This document shows, piece by piece, positions 17,841 to 26,462 of a stretch of 64,000 bases of DNA. The DNA is taken from contig CAZVMN010000014.1 in NCBI GenBank assembly GCA_964629015.1, forward strand, positions 1 through 64,000, in the 5' to 3' direction. This stretch comes from Oceanococcus sp964629015. GTDB lineage: Bacteria > Pseudomonadota > Gammaproteobacteria > Nevskiales > Oceanococcaceae. Each line of letters starts with the position of its first letter. Position 1 is the first letter of the stretch. A program made the position numbers and the translations under genes. Under the pieces are notes generated by a model. The model searched no databases. It saw only the letters and a list, made by a program, of their open reading frames with translations, and was not told the origin of the DNA.

Positions 17841-18164
17841 ATGGCTTTTGTCGTCACCGAAAACTGCATCAAGTGCAAATACACCGACTGCGTTGAAGTT
17901 TGTCCTGTCGACTGCTTCCACGAAGGCCCAAACTTTTTGGTGATCGATCCCGAGGAGTGCATCGACTGCACCCTGTGCGAACCCGAATGTCCCGCAGAGG
18001 CGATTTTCGCCGAGGATGATCTGCCCGAAGACCAGGCACATTTCCTGGAGTTGAACGAGGCGCTATCCAAAGCCTGGCCGGTGATTCGCGAGCAGAAAGA
18101 TCCGCTGCCCGATGCCGCCGAATGGGACGGCAAGCCCGGCAAGCTAGAGCTGCTGGAGCAATAA
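17841..18164 (+). CDS. fdxA: 7Fe ferredoxin FdxA
   Basis: Small electron carrier with one [3Fe-4S] and one [4Fe-4S] cluster. The 107 residues contain C9, C12, C17, C21 and C25 in the first half and C40, C43, C46 and C50 in the second, followed by the acidic C-terminal extension typical of FdxA in proteobacteria. A strong terminator follows directly, so it is the last gene of its transcript. Confidence 0.96.
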   Translation: MAFVVTENCIKCKYTDCVEVCPVDCFHEGPNFLVIDPEECIDCTLCEPECPAEAIFAEDDLPEDQAHFLELNEALSKAWPVIREQKDPLPDAAEWDGKPGKLELLEQ

Positions 18165-18168
18165 TTTC

Positions 18169-18195
18169 AACGCCGGGTTCAGCCCGGCGTTTTTC
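18169..18195 (+). terminator. Rho-independent terminator of fdxA
   Basis: Perfect stem CGCCGGG (18171-18177) with CCCGGCG (18183-18189) and a TTCAG loop. TTTTTC follows at 18190, immediately after the fdxA stop. Confidence 0.88.
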
Positions 18196-18196
18196 A

Positions 18197-18541
18197 TTAG
18201 GCCGCGCGATGCGCGCCGTGTTGAGCTGCCGTCATGAAACGCCCTTCAGGCGAACTGTTGACGCCATCCAGGAACCGGTAACGATACGTCCGTCCTGGCA
18301 TCAAACCCATGACCGGAATACGCACTTCCGGCTCACTATCGGCTTTGACCAGACACAGTCCATAGCGAACCGGATCGACCGCATCCTGTTCAAACACTTC
18401 CCAAATGAGGCTGCGCCCGGTGAGCGCGCCGTCATCAAAACGGGCCGCAATCAGCGCCGCGTCCTGACTGACGTAAGGTACGCTCAGTTCCAATGCCGCT
18501 GGCGCATTGGCGGCGGCAGGCAATTGATCCATAGTTTTCAT
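18197..18541 (-). CDS. Hypothetical protein, possible fibronectin-like fold
   Basis: Unrecognised small protein. I use the ATG at 18541 (114 residues) because a purine-rich stretch precedes it; an ATG at 18559 would add six residues. No signal peptide or membrane helix is seen. The segment PVMGLMPGRTYRYRFLDG looks like the last strands of a fibronectin type III or PhoD N-terminal-type beta sandwich. It is divergent from the PhzF gene and convergent with fdxA. The function is unknown. Confidence 0.65.
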   Translation of the reverse strand: MKTMDQLPAAANAPAALELSVPYVSQDAALIAARFDDGALTGRSLIWEVFEQDAVDPVRYGLCLVKADSEPEVRIPVMGLMPGRTYRYRFLDGVNSSPEGRFMTAAQHGAHRAA

Positions 18542-18624
18542 CGTTTCACTTTCTCTCATCTTTTATGCGTCGCGGATTTTGTCCGTGACGTGTGAACGTT
18601 TGATGTCATTTCGGACAAGCAACA

Positions 18625-19425
18625 ATGACGCCAGTTCCTGTATTTCAGATTGATGCCTTCACCCGTCGCCTGTTTGGCGGCAATCCGGCCGCCTTGGTAC
18701 CGCTGAAGTCCTGGCTGCCCGATGACCAACTGCTGAGCATTGCGGCGGAAAACAATTTGTCAGAAACCGTGTATCTGGTTCGCTCCGACAGCGACAACCC
18801 TGCCGACTTCGCCATGCGCTGGTTCACACCAAGCCACGAAGTCGAACTCTGCGGCCATGCCACCTTGGCCACTGCCTGGTGGTTATTTCAGCACGGAGAA
18901 TGGGCGCGCGACAGCGTGACTTTCGACACCCTGAGCGGCGTTTTGAGCGCGCGTCGCGCCGGCGATCAAGTGGAGATCGACTTGCCAAGCCGGCCCTCAC
19001 AAGCGGACGACAGCGCACTCGACACATTGACTGCCGCACTCGGGCAAGCCCCCAGCCACGTCCGCCGCGGTGCCAACTGGATCGCCGTTTTCGACGACGA
19101 AACCAGCATCCGTGAGATGCGCCCCGACTTTCGCATGCTGGCTAACCTTCACCCGCTGGGTGTCATCGTGACCGCGCCCGGCGATGATGCGGACATCGTG
19201 TCGCGTTACTTCGCGCCATCATTCGGAATCGATGAAGATCCTGTGACCGGGTCCGCCCACGCCGACCTCGCACCCTATTGGAGCGCACGCCTGGGCAAAA
19301 CTCAGCTGCAGGCTCAACAGTTGTCACAACGCGGTGGTGAAATTGATCTGGAACTGAGTGGCGAGCGCGTGCTGCTGCGCGGTGATTGCTGTCTGTTTCT
19401 TCGCGGTGAAATACTGCTGCCCTGA
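18625..19425 (+). CDS. PhzF family isomerase-like protein
   Basis: Member of the PhzF/diaminopimelate-epimerase-fold family, 266 residues. The N-terminal FQIDAFTRRLFGGNPAALV and the conserved catalytic Glu in NNLSETVYL (E47) are present, with the second-half motif DPVTGSAHADLAPYW. No phenazine genes are around, so phenazine synthesis is not implied. The family includes many uncharacterised isomerases. The isomerase gene at 19452 follows after 26 bp on the same strand. Confidence 0.92.
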   Translation: MTPVPVFQIDAFTRRLFGGNPAALVPLKSWLPDDQLLSIAAENNLSETVYLVRSDSDNPADFAMRWFTPSHEVELCGHATLATAWWLFQHGEWARDSVTFDTLSGVLSARRAGDQVEIDLPSRPSQADDSALDTLTAALGQAPSHVRRGANWIAVFDDETSIREMRPDFRMLANLHPLGVIVTAPGDDADIVSRYFAPSFGIDEDPVTGSAHADLAPYWSARLGKTQLQAQQLSQRGGEIDLELSGERVLLRGDCCLFLRGEILLP

Positions 19426-19451
19426 CAGGATGCAGCAAGGGGACAAATACG

Positions 19452-20099
19452 ATGACAAACGCGGACTTCTGGTTTGACTACATCTCACACAACGCCTATT
19501 TGGCTTGGCACGGACTCAAACCGATTGCTGAGGCGCATGAGCTTTCCATCACGCCCCAGCCGGTGGTCTTCGCCGGTCTGCTGAATCACTATGGCGGCAA
19601 AGGCCCGGCCGAGTTGGCCGCCAAATCGCAGTGGATGCTCAAAAATGTCCTGCGCAAATCGCGCTTGATGGGACTGCCCATGCAACCACCCGCGAGCCAT
19701 CCGTTCAACCCGTTGCTCAGCCTGCGCGCCACATTGGCTGTCGAAGATCACGCCGCGCGCATGCGTTTCATCGACAGCATGTTCCACGCGGTTTGGGCAG
19801 ACAGCCGCGACCCCAATGCCAACGAGACCATCCGCGATTGCGCCTCGACAGCGGGCTGCAATGGCGATCACGTTCTGGAGCTGGCCAACGACCCCGACAC
19901 CAAGGATGCGCTGCATAACCAGACACGCGAGGCAATCCGCCGCAACGTTTTTGGCGTACCCAGTATTTTGATAGGTGACGAATTGTTCTGGGGTTACGAT
20001 GATTTGGCTTTCATGCGCCAGTACCTTGAGGGCAAGGATCCGCTGGACACCAACGATTTGCAGCAATGGCAGCGCGTACGCCCATCGGCGCGACGCTGA
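19452..20099 (+). CDS. 2-hydroxychromene-2-carboxylate isomerase (DsbA-like)
   Basis: Glutathione-dependent isomerase of the kappa-class GST/DsbA fold, 215 residues. Visible are FWFDYISHNAYLAWHGL at the start, the GVPSILIGDELFWGYDD segment with the cis-Pro region, and the C-terminal LAFMRQYL. In aromatic-degradation pathways this enzyme converts 2-hydroxychromene-2-carboxylate, but many homologues have no known substrate. Upstream GGGAC suits a ribosome binding site. It lies between the PhzF gene and an acyl-CoA ligase, likely in one operon. Confidence 0.87.
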   Translation: MTNADFWFDYISHNAYLAWHGLKPIAEAHELSITPQPVVFAGLLNHYGGKGPAELAAKSQWMLKNVLRKSRLMGLPMQPPASHPFNPLLSLRATLAVEDHAARMRFIDSMFHAVWADSRDPNANETIRDCASTAGCNGDHVLELANDPDTKDALHNQTREAIRRNVFGVPSILIGDELFWGYDDLAFMRQYLEGKDPLDTNDLQQWQRVRPSARR

Positions 20100-20138
20100 C
20101 ATCAAAAATCAATCCCTTATAAATCGAAGGAGACAACC

Positions 20139-21752
20139 ATGCTTGGTCAAATGATGAACGTACCGTTGACCATCAGTACCCTGATTCGCCACGCCGCGCG
20201 CAATCATCCCAACACCGAGATCGTCTCGGTCACCGGCGACAATCCACGTCACCGCACCACCATGGGCGCGGCACTTGGCCGCGCGGCACAGCTGGCCAAT
20301 GCGCTCAGCGGCATGGGCATCAAACCGGGCGACCGCGTCGCCACCCTGGCCTGGAACGATTACCGCCATTTCGAGGCCTACTACGGTGTTTCCGGCATGG
20401 GTGCCGTGCTGCACACCATCAACCCGCGCCTGTTCCCGGAACAGATTGCCTACATCATCAATCATGCCGAAGATCGCGTGCTGATGATCGACCCCATGTT
20501 CATTCCGCTGATTGCGGCTATCCGCGGCGAGCTGAACACCCTCGAGAAGGTCATCGTGCTGGCTCCTGCCGATGCCACGCTGGAGGAAGACCAGGTCAGC
20601 TACGACGCCTTACTGGACGGTCAGCCGACGCAGTTCGAATGGCCCGATATCGACGAGAATGCGGCCAGCTCGATCTGTTACACCTCAGGCACCACCGGCA
20701 ATCCCAAAGGGGTGGTCTACTCGCACCGCTCAACCGTGCTTCACGCTATGGCCGCGGTGGCTGCCGACGCGCTGGCGCTGTCCGTGCGTGATGCCGTGCT
20801 GCCGGTTGTGCCGATGTTCCACGTCAATGCCTGGGGCATTCCCTACGCCGCCGCCATGTGTGGCTGCAAGCTGGTGTTCCCCGGCCCCAAAATGGGCGAC
20901 GGCGAAACCCTGCAAGATCTGATCGAATCCGAAAACGTCACCTTGGCCGCCGGCGTCCCCACGGTCTGGCTGGGCCTGCTGCAATATCTGGAAAAGTCCG
21001 GCAAGTCGCTGCCTTCCTTGGAACGCACCGTGGTCGGTGGCTCGGCTTGCCCGATCTCGATCATGCAGGCGTTCAAGGACAAATACGATGTCGACACCCT
21101 GCATGCCTGGGGCATGACCGAAATGAGCCCACTGGGCACGGTCAACGTGCCCAAGCGCGATGCCGACACGCTGTCACGTGATGACTACTGGAAGCTCAAA
21201 GCCAAACAAGGTCGCGCGGTCTACGGGGTGGAGATGAAAATCGTCAATGACGACGGTGTCGAGCAACCCTGGGACGGCAAATCGGTGGGCAACCTGAAAG
21301 TGCGCGGTCCTTGGATTTGCTCCGAGTACTACAAGCTGCCCGGCAACGACGCGCATGATGCCGACGGCTGGTTCTCCACCGGCGACGTGGCCTCAATTGA
21401 TGCGGACGGCTTCATGCAGATCACCGACCGAACCAAAGACGTGATCAAGTCCGGTGGCGAATGGATCAGCTCGATCGAACTGGAAAACGCGGCGCTGGGA
21501 CACCCGGCCGTCGCCGAAGCCGCGGTCATCGGCATCGCCCATCCAAAATGGGACGAGCGCCCGCTGCTGATCATCGTGGCCAAGGATCAGGCACCGTCCA
21601 AAGAGGATGTGTTGGAGTATTTGTCCGACAAGGTGGCCAAATGGTGGCTTCCAGATGACATTGCGTTCGTGGACGAAATCCCCAAAACCGCAACCGGCAA
21701 GATTCAGAAGCTGACCCTGCGCGAGCAATTTGCCGACTTCACCCTGGGCTAA
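20139..21752 (+). CDS. Fatty-acyl-CoA ligase (AlkK-like)
   Basis: AMP-forming ligase that activates fatty acids with CoA. The 537-residue protein has the AMP-binding loop YTSGTTGNPKGVVYSHR (about 181-197), the motif AWGMTEMSP, the linker DRTKDVIKSGGEWISS, and the C-terminal catalytic Lys in KTATGKIQKL. It resembles medium/long-chain ligases of the AlkK group. A clear AAGGAG site lies upstream of the ATG. It is the last gene before the convergent truD. Confidence 0.93.
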   Translation: MLGQMMNVPLTISTLIRHAARNHPNTEIVSVTGDNPRHRTTMGAALGRAAQLANALSGMGIKPGDRVATLAWNDYRHFEAYYGVSGMGAVLHTINPRLFPEQIAYIINHAEDRVLMIDPMFIPLIAAIRGELNTLEKVIVLAPADATLEEDQVSYDALLDGQPTQFEWPDIDENAASSICYTSGTTGNPKGVVYSHRSTVLHAMAAVAADALALSVRDAVLPVVPMFHVNAWGIPYAAAMCGCKLVFPGPKMGDGETLQDLIESENVTLAAGVPTVWLGLLQYLEKSGKSLPSLERTVVGGSACPISIMQAFKDKYDVDTLHAWGMTEMSPLGTVNVPKRDADTLSRDDYWKLKAKQGRAVYGVEMKIVNDDGVEQPWDGKSVGNLKVRGPWICSEYYKLPGNDAHDADGWFSTGDVASIDADGFMQITDRTKDVIKSGGEWISSIELENAALGHPAVAEAAVIGIAHPKWDERPLLIIVAKDQAPSKEDVLEYLSDKVAKWWLPDDIAFVDEIPKTATGKIQKLTLREQFADFTLG

Positions 21753-21765
21753 GGTCGCGCGCTGA

Positions 21766-22773
21766 TCAGCCTTCCCAACGCGCCAATTCGCGCAGCAATG
21801 CGGTGGCGTAACAGCCTGCGGGCAGCCCAAAGCTGACCCGCAGGCTGTCATCATCCAGCCACGCCCACGTCAACTCACGTGCACACACCCGCAACGCCCG
21901 ACGGTCCTGCTTAAGCCCGGCCCTCTCCAGCCCCTCGCACAATGCGCTGTGGGCCTCTGCAACGGCTTGCTCCATACGCCCCACTTCACCCGTGGAAGGC
22001 AAGCGTCCGCGCCCCCACAGAACGCCGGAGGGGTGGATATCGCCATCGGCAAGGCGCTGGCTGTGATCGGCGCCATCGTCCACGAACCAACTGTGTGAGG
22101 CGTTCAGACTGAGCACCTCACCCTCCAGCAGCTGATCCCAGCTCGCATCTTTTACACGCTGAGCCAACAGCTCATTGAAGAGATACGATCGCGCGGCCGA
22201 GGTCAGCACGCTGCGCAGATGCCGTGGCATGCGTGCCCCTGCGAACATCGCACGCGCTTTTTCCAGATTGTCGCCATCGCGACCAAAACGCTGTTCGCCG
22301 AAATAGTTGGGCGCACCGCGCTGGGCAAGCGCCTGCAAACGCTGCTCCGCCGCAGCCCGCTCACCGTGAACGTCGCGCAGGGTGATTTGGAAACGGTTGC
22401 CGCGCAACGCACCGCGTCGCAACTTGCGGTCATGGCGCGTTTCTGAAATGACGTCGACACCGACCAGATTCATCGCCGACCAATCCGGCGACTCACGCCC
22501 GGGCAGATGCACCGTGAAAACCTGCGTGGTGATGGCATGGCGGTCTTTAAGCCCGGCATAACCAACCGCCATCGGCGCGACATCGGCAAAACGCGCCAGT
22601 TGCCGCGCAACCCACTCCGTGTTGTTGGACTGTTTGCGGACCACCAGCCAGGCATGCTCGCCCTCACCGACCGGCTCAAAGCCAAGATCTTCGTCGACTA
22701 CAAAATCGGAGGGCTGCTGGCGTAACACCGCGTGTAAAACGGGACCACCATGAGCGTAGGGCAATGCATTCAT
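21766..22773 (-). CDS. truD: tRNA pseudouridine(13) synthase TruD
   Basis: Isomerises U13 to pseudouridine in tRNA-Glu and related tRNAs. From the ATG at 22773 the protein has 335 residues (a GTG at 22779 also opens the frame). The catalytic Asp is D77 in GYAGLKDRHA. The NYFGEQRFG motif and the inserted TRUD domain follow. Length is normal. It lies directly downstream of the tRNA-Ala/tRNA-Glu operon, beyond its terminator. Confidence 0.96.
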   Translation of the reverse strand: MNALPYAHGGPVLHAVLRQQPSDFVVDEDLGFEPVGEGEHAWLVVRKQSNNTEWVARQLARFADVAPMAVGYAGLKDRHAITTQVFTVHLPGRESPDWSAMNLVGVDVISETRHDRKLRRGALRGNRFQITLRDVHGERAAAEQRLQALAQRGAPNYFGEQRFGRDGDNLEKARAMFAGARMPRHLRSVLTSAARSYLFNELLAQRVKDASWDQLLEGEVLSLNASHSWFVDDGADHSQRLADGDIHPSGVLWGRGRLPSTGEVGRMEQAVAEAHSALCEGLERAGLKQDRRALRVCARELTWAWLDDDSLRVSFGLPAGCYATALLRELARWEG

Positions 22774-22792
22774 GCGCACTCACCGCAGAAAT

Positions 22793-22821
22793 GAAAACGC
22801 CCGCAACAATGCGGGCGAAAT
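22793..22821 (-). terminator. Terminator of the tRNA operon
   Basis: On the minus strand, stem CGCCCGC/GCGGGCG (22798-22804 with 22811-22817, 6-nt loop) followed by TTTT. It lies 9 bp after the CCA end of tRNA-Glu. Confidence 0.82.
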
Positions 22822-22825
22822 CAAA

Positions 22826-22901
22826 TGGCGTCCCCTAGGGGATTCGAACCCCTGTCGCCGCCGTGAAAGGGCGGTGTCCTAGGCCTCTAGACGAAGGGGA
22901 C
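22826..22901 (-). tRNA. tRNA-Glu (anticodon TTC)
   Basis: 76-nt tRNA with encoded CCA. Acceptor GTCCCCT pairs with AGGGGAC, the discriminator is G, and the T-arm is GGGGTTCGAATCCCC. The anticodon arm CCGCCCTTTCACGGCGG carries TTC. It is second in the tRNA-Ala/tRNA-Glu transcript. Confidence 0.97.
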
Positions 22902-22928
22902 ACAGGACTTTTTACCTTGGCCGGTAAT

Positions 22929-23004
22929 TGGTGGAGCTAGGCGGGATCGAACCGCCGACCTCCTGCATGCCATGCAGGCGCTCTCCCAGCTGAGCTATAG
23001 CCCC
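22929..23004 (-). tRNA. tRNA-Ala (anticodon GGC)
   Basis: 76-nt tRNA with encoded CCA. Acceptor GGGGCTA pairs with TAGCTCC (a G-T pair inside), the D-arm is GCTCAGCTGGGAGAGC, the anticodon loop contains TGGCATG with GGC, and the T-arm is GGCGGTTCGATCCCGCC. It is first gene of the operon, 27 bp before tRNA-Glu. Confidence 0.97.
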
Positions 23005-23020
23005 GGCTAAAGAGCCGCGC

Positions 23021-23049
23021 ATTGTAGGGAGTTCTCCCACACTGCGCAA
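23021..23049 (-). promoter_or_regulatory. Promoter of the tRNA-Ala/Glu operon
   Basis: On the minus strand, -35 TTGCGC (23044-23049), a 17-bp spacer, and -10 TACAAT (23021-23026). A GC-rich discriminator GCGCGGC follows, as expected for a stable-RNA promoter. Transcription would start about 10 nt before the tRNA 5' end. Confidence 0.75.
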
Positions 23050-23100
23050 GTGCTTTTTCGAGGTTTTTTCCGACCCGCAAATCGCAACGCTCAGCGACCC

Positions 23101-23895
23101 TTACAAACGACAGTTTGGCTTGCGACCCGCACGCTGCGCAGACTCGTAGTCCGGCATGACTTGCGGGATATGAGCCTGCAAATCTGCGATGCGGGTGGCA
23201 TGCGACGGGTGAGTCGACATGAATTCCGGCGGTGCGCCGCCGCCTTGACTCGCCATGTTCTGCCACAGATTCACACTTTCTCGCGGATCGAAACCCGCTT
23301 TGGCCATGATGTCCAAGCCCATGATGTCGGCCTCAGACTCATGCGCGCGAGAAAACGGCAAAAGCACACCCACCTGAGTGCCCAGCCCCAACAAGGACAT
23401 CGCCGTCTGCTGGGTTGCCGGACCGTAAGCCCCGGCCACGGCATCAACAACGGTCATCCCCAGATTGGCCAAGGTGCTGGCTGAGGCACGCTCGTTGCTG
23501 TGCTCGGCCAGCACGTGCCCGACCTCATGACCAATCACGGCCGCCAGTTGGCTCTGATTCTTCGCCACCTTGAGCAGCCCCGTATGCACACCGATCTTGC
23601 CACCGGGCAAAGCGAACGCGTTGGCTGAGTCGTCCTCAAACAGTGTGACTTCCCATTCGCCGCCCACCACAGCGGTGATCGAACGGGCCACGCAGTTCAC
23701 ATAGGTGGTGGCGCGTGCGTCTTTGCTGATCGCTTGTTCCTGCTTGAGCTGCGCGTATGCTTCTGCACCCATCGCATCCATTTGATCCGCGCCCATCAAC
23801 CGGATGGTCTTGCGCCCTGTTGGGGAGGTTGCGCAGCCCACTATGACGATGACCGCCAAACCTGCCATAAGCCACTGCTTGATCTTGAAATTCAC
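23101..23895 (-). CDS. M48 family metalloprotease lipoprotein
   Basis: Predicted membrane-bound zinc protease of the periplasm (LoiP/BepA-like group), involved in envelope protein quality control in relatives. I start it at the GTG at 23895, with GGAGAG 6-7 bp upstream, rather than at the far upstream start at 23946. The N-terminus is then a lipoprotein signal ending in the lipobox IVGC (C21). The product has 264 residues with HEVGH at 123-127 and the downstream Glu in ESEAD. The lipoprotein sorting residue +2 is Ala, which favours the outer membrane. Confidence 0.93.
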   Translation of the reverse strand: MNFKIKQWLMAGLAVIVIVGCATSPTGRKTIRLMGADQMDAMGAEAYAQLKQEQAISKDARATTYVNCVARSITAVVGGEWEVTLFEDDSANAFALPGGKIGVHTGLLKVAKNQSQLAAVIGHEVGHVLAEHSNERASASTLANLGMTVVDAVAGAYGPATQQTAMSLLGLGTQVGVLLPFSRAHESEADIMGLDIMAKAGFDPRESVNLWQNMASQGGGAPPEFMSTHPSHATRIADLQAHIPQVMPDYESAQRAGRKPNCRL

Positions 23896-24040
23896 AGATC
23901 TCTCCAAAGTACTGCGTTGTAAGGTGATGGGAAAATTGTCCCACACCTGAATGAGGGCAGCGTTAAAGTCCGCTTAACCTCGCCTGCGGCAGGCTAGCGC
24001 CCAGGATGAACATTTATCACCCAATTGGGTCTTTGTCTGC

Positions 24041-26077
24041 ATGAAAAACATTCTGTTCCTGCTTGGCCTGGTTCTAAGCACTCTAAGCGGCGCAGCCTAC
24101 AGCGCCGGCGACGGTCAGGTAGCCACTCAGGTTTACGCGGGCCCGGCCCCGGATGGACGCGATTTCCTCGTCGCACTGGAACTCAGCCCCAACGAAGGCT
24201 GGCACACCTACTGGGACAATCCGGGCGATGCCGGCTTGGGCACACGCATTCGCTGGACATTGCCACAAGGTGTTGAAGCCGGCCCGATCCTTTGGCCCGC
24301 CCCCAAAGCCTATCTTGAGGGCGATCTGCAGACCTATGGCTATGGTGAGCCCCACACCCTGCTCACCCGCTTGAGCGTCGCGCAAGACACCCCTGATGAC
24401 GCGTTGATCAGCCTCAAAGCCCGCTGGCTGGTGTGCAAAGACATCTGCATCCCGGAATCCACGGACCACCAACTCACAGTGAAACAGCTGCGCGACAGCG
24501 GTATGAGTGACCTGCTCGCCCGCGCCCTGCAAGCCTTGCCGGAAACGCTTCACAGCGAAGCGCACTACAGCATCGAAAACGGCATGGTTCGCAGCCTGAT
24601 CCCCTTACCCGCCGATGCTCTGATCGGAGCGAGCAACCCACACTGGTTTCCGGCACAGGCCAAATTCATTGCCCATGCGGGCCAGGTGACGTGGCAACGC
24701 GGTGATGCCGGCATCGTCGTCAGCAACCCGCAGCATCCCGATTTCCGCACGCCGGAAGCGCCGATTCGCGGCGTTTTGACCGTCGATCTTGAGGGCAAGC
24801 GCCACGCAATTGAAGTCAGCATGACGCCCGGCCCCGTGCCAAAAGACCTGACCGACTGGAGCGCCGCCCCCAAAGCCGCCACAACCCCTCTGTGGACCAT
24901 CCTGCTGATGGCCTTCGCGGGCGGCTTGATCCTTAACCTGATGCCGTGCGTGTTCCCGGTGCTTACGCTCAAAGCCATGAACCTCGCACGCGCCGAATCT
25001 TTGGCCGACAAACGCCTGGAAAGCATCGCTTATACCCTTGGCGTGGTGCTGTCTTTCCTGTTTATCGCCGCGCTTCTGCTGGCCCTGCGGGCCGGTGGCG
25101 CTGCCCTGGGCTGGGGCTTCCAACTCCAGAACCCGGTGGTGGTGAGCCTGCTCGCTGCGCTGATGTTCGTGCTGGGCCTGGCCATGCTGGGCTGGAGCCA
25201 ACTCGGCATGGGCCTGATGGGCACCGGCCAAAGCCTGACCCAACAATCGGGTTCCCGCGGAGCCTTCTTCACCGGCGTGCTTGCGGTGGTCGTGGCCAGC
25301 CCTTGCACCGCGCCCTTCATGGGCGGCGCGCTGGGTTATGCGGTCCTGCAACCCGCCCCGGTCGCACTGGGCATCTTTGCCGCTCTGGGACTCGGCCTCG
25401 CCGCGCCCTTCGCGTTGCTGCCCTGGGTGCCAGCCTTGGCCCATCGCCTGCCCAAGCCGGGCCCCTGGATGGAGACGCTGAAGCATTGGATGGCACTCCC
25501 GTTGCTGCTGACGGCGGTATGGCTGTATTGGGTGCTGTGGCGCCAAGCCGGCACTCCGGGCTTACTGCTTGGCCTGCTGGCCGCCAGCGCGTTGGCATTT
25601 GGCCTACGCCAGAAACCCGGCGAGAATCGCGGCGCCGTCAAACGTGCCGCCACACTTGTCGGCGTAATTTTGGCGATCACCCCAATGTGGGCGCCCGCAC
25701 CGCAAGCTCGAGAGGTCATCGGCGATTGGAGCGTGTGGTCGCCGCAGGCTGTCGCCAGCGCCCAAAGCGAAGGGCGTATGGTCTTTGTCGACTTCACCGC
25801 AGACTGGTGCCTGTCCTGCCTGGCCAACGAACGCGCGGTCCTGGCCAGCGATGACGTTCAAACGCTGTTTGAAAAGCACAACACGCTGCTGCTCAAAGCG
25901 GACTGGACACAATACGACCCAACCATCACCGCTGCATTGGCGGAATTTGGTCGCAATGGGGTGCCGCTGTATCTGGTTTACCCGCCCAATGGCGGTAACG
26001 CTGAAGTACTACCGCAGCTGCTGACCCGCAGTGTCGTGCGCAACGCGTTGGATCGCGCGGCGCAGGCAGCGCCTTAG
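24041..26077 (+). CDS. dsbD: Thiol:disulfide interchange protein DsbD family
   Basis: Transfers electrons from cytoplasmic thioredoxin across the inner membrane to periplasmic thiol proteins. The 678 residues comprise a signal peptide (1-21), an N-terminal periplasmic domain with CKDIC (about 135-139), and an eight-helix DsbD core with the redox cysteines in LMPCVFPV and VVASPCTAPFMGG. A C-terminal thioredoxin-like domain carries WCLSC (about 588). The N-terminal domain is of the ScsB/DsbC-like type rather than the E. coli DsbD alpha type. It is convergent with the SmpA-like gene, with a 4-bp overlap. Confidence 0.93.
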   Translation: MKNILFLLGLVLSTLSGAAYSAGDGQVATQVYAGPAPDGRDFLVALELSPNEGWHTYWDNPGDAGLGTRIRWTLPQGVEAGPILWPAPKAYLEGDLQTYGYGEPHTLLTRLSVAQDTPDDALISLKARWLVCKDICIPESTDHQLTVKQLRDSGMSDLLARALQALPETLHSEAHYSIENGMVRSLIPLPADALIGASNPHWFPAQAKFIAHAGQVTWQRGDAGIVVSNPQHPDFRTPEAPIRGVLTVDLEGKRHAIEVSMTPGPVPKDLTDWSAAPKAATTPLWTILLMAFAGGLILNLMPCVFPVLTLKAMNLARAESLADKRLESIAYTLGVVLSFLFIAALLLALRAGGAALGWGFQLQNPVVVSLLAALMFVLGLAMLGWSQLGMGLMGTGQSLTQQSGSRGAFFTGVLAVVVASPCTAPFMGGALGYAVLQPAPVALGIFAALGLGLAAPFALLPWVPALAHRLPKPGPWMETLKHWMALPLLLTAVWLYWVLWRQAGTPGLLLGLLAASALAFGLRQKPGENRGAVKRAATLVGVILAITPMWAPAPQAREVIGDWSVWSPQAVASAQSEGRMVFVDFTADWCLSCLANERAVLASDDVQTLFEKHNTLLLKADWTQYDPTITAALAEFGRNGVPLYLVYPPNGGNAEVLPQLLTRSVVRNALDRAAQAAP

Positions 26078-26334
26078 TCGATGCCTTTGGCGGTGAGGAA
26101 AATCACGCTCTCACCAACAACCTTGGCATCCACATATTTGTCGTCCTTGCCCCAGCGGCAGGACTTGGTATTGACCACGGCGGTGCACTCTGTCGGTTCG
26201 CCCAGAATCGCGACCACTTCATCGTAGGGCATGCCGACCTCGAGTTTGTCGTAATTCTCAGCACTCAGTCGGTCGCAGCCGACCAGAGCAATGCAAAGGG
26301 CAGCGAGCAGGAAAGGCGAGCTTGGCTTCATCAT
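26074..26334 (-). CDS. SmpA/OmlA-like small lipoprotein
   Basis: Predicted lipoprotein of 86 residues from the ATG at 26334 (ATG at 26331 is equally possible). The signal ends in the lipobox LVGC, then follows one BLIP/SmpA-OmlA-type domain with YDKLEVGMPYDEVVAILGEP and a two-cysteine segment CTAVVNTKSCRWG. Such DUF3862-like proteins are of unknown function; BamE is a relative with a different sequence. The longer frame to 26448 is not credible because it overlaps the DmdC promoter region. Confidence 0.82.
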   Translation of the reverse strand: MMKPSSPFLLAALCIALVGCDRLSAENYDKLEVGMPYDEVVAILGEPTECTAVVNTKSCRWGKDDKYVDAKVVGESVIFLTAKGID

Positions 26335-26462
26335 GAACAATCTACGCTTGGGTCTCCGAGCTTGGATTGTAATGCATCCAATTCGTGACGGAACAACGTA
26401 GAAGAGGACGAGAAATCCAGCGTGATAATATTCGCGCCCCCTTTCCACGGATCGACAGCACG

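Noticed and set aside
18625..19425. Phenazine biosynthesis locus suggested by PhzF
   Set aside because: No other phz gene is near. PhzF-family proteins are widespread with other or unknown roles.
24605..25546. 313-codon frame antisense to dsbD
   Set aside because: Its Gln/His/Arg-rich composition is typical of the complement of a hydrophobic membrane protein gene.
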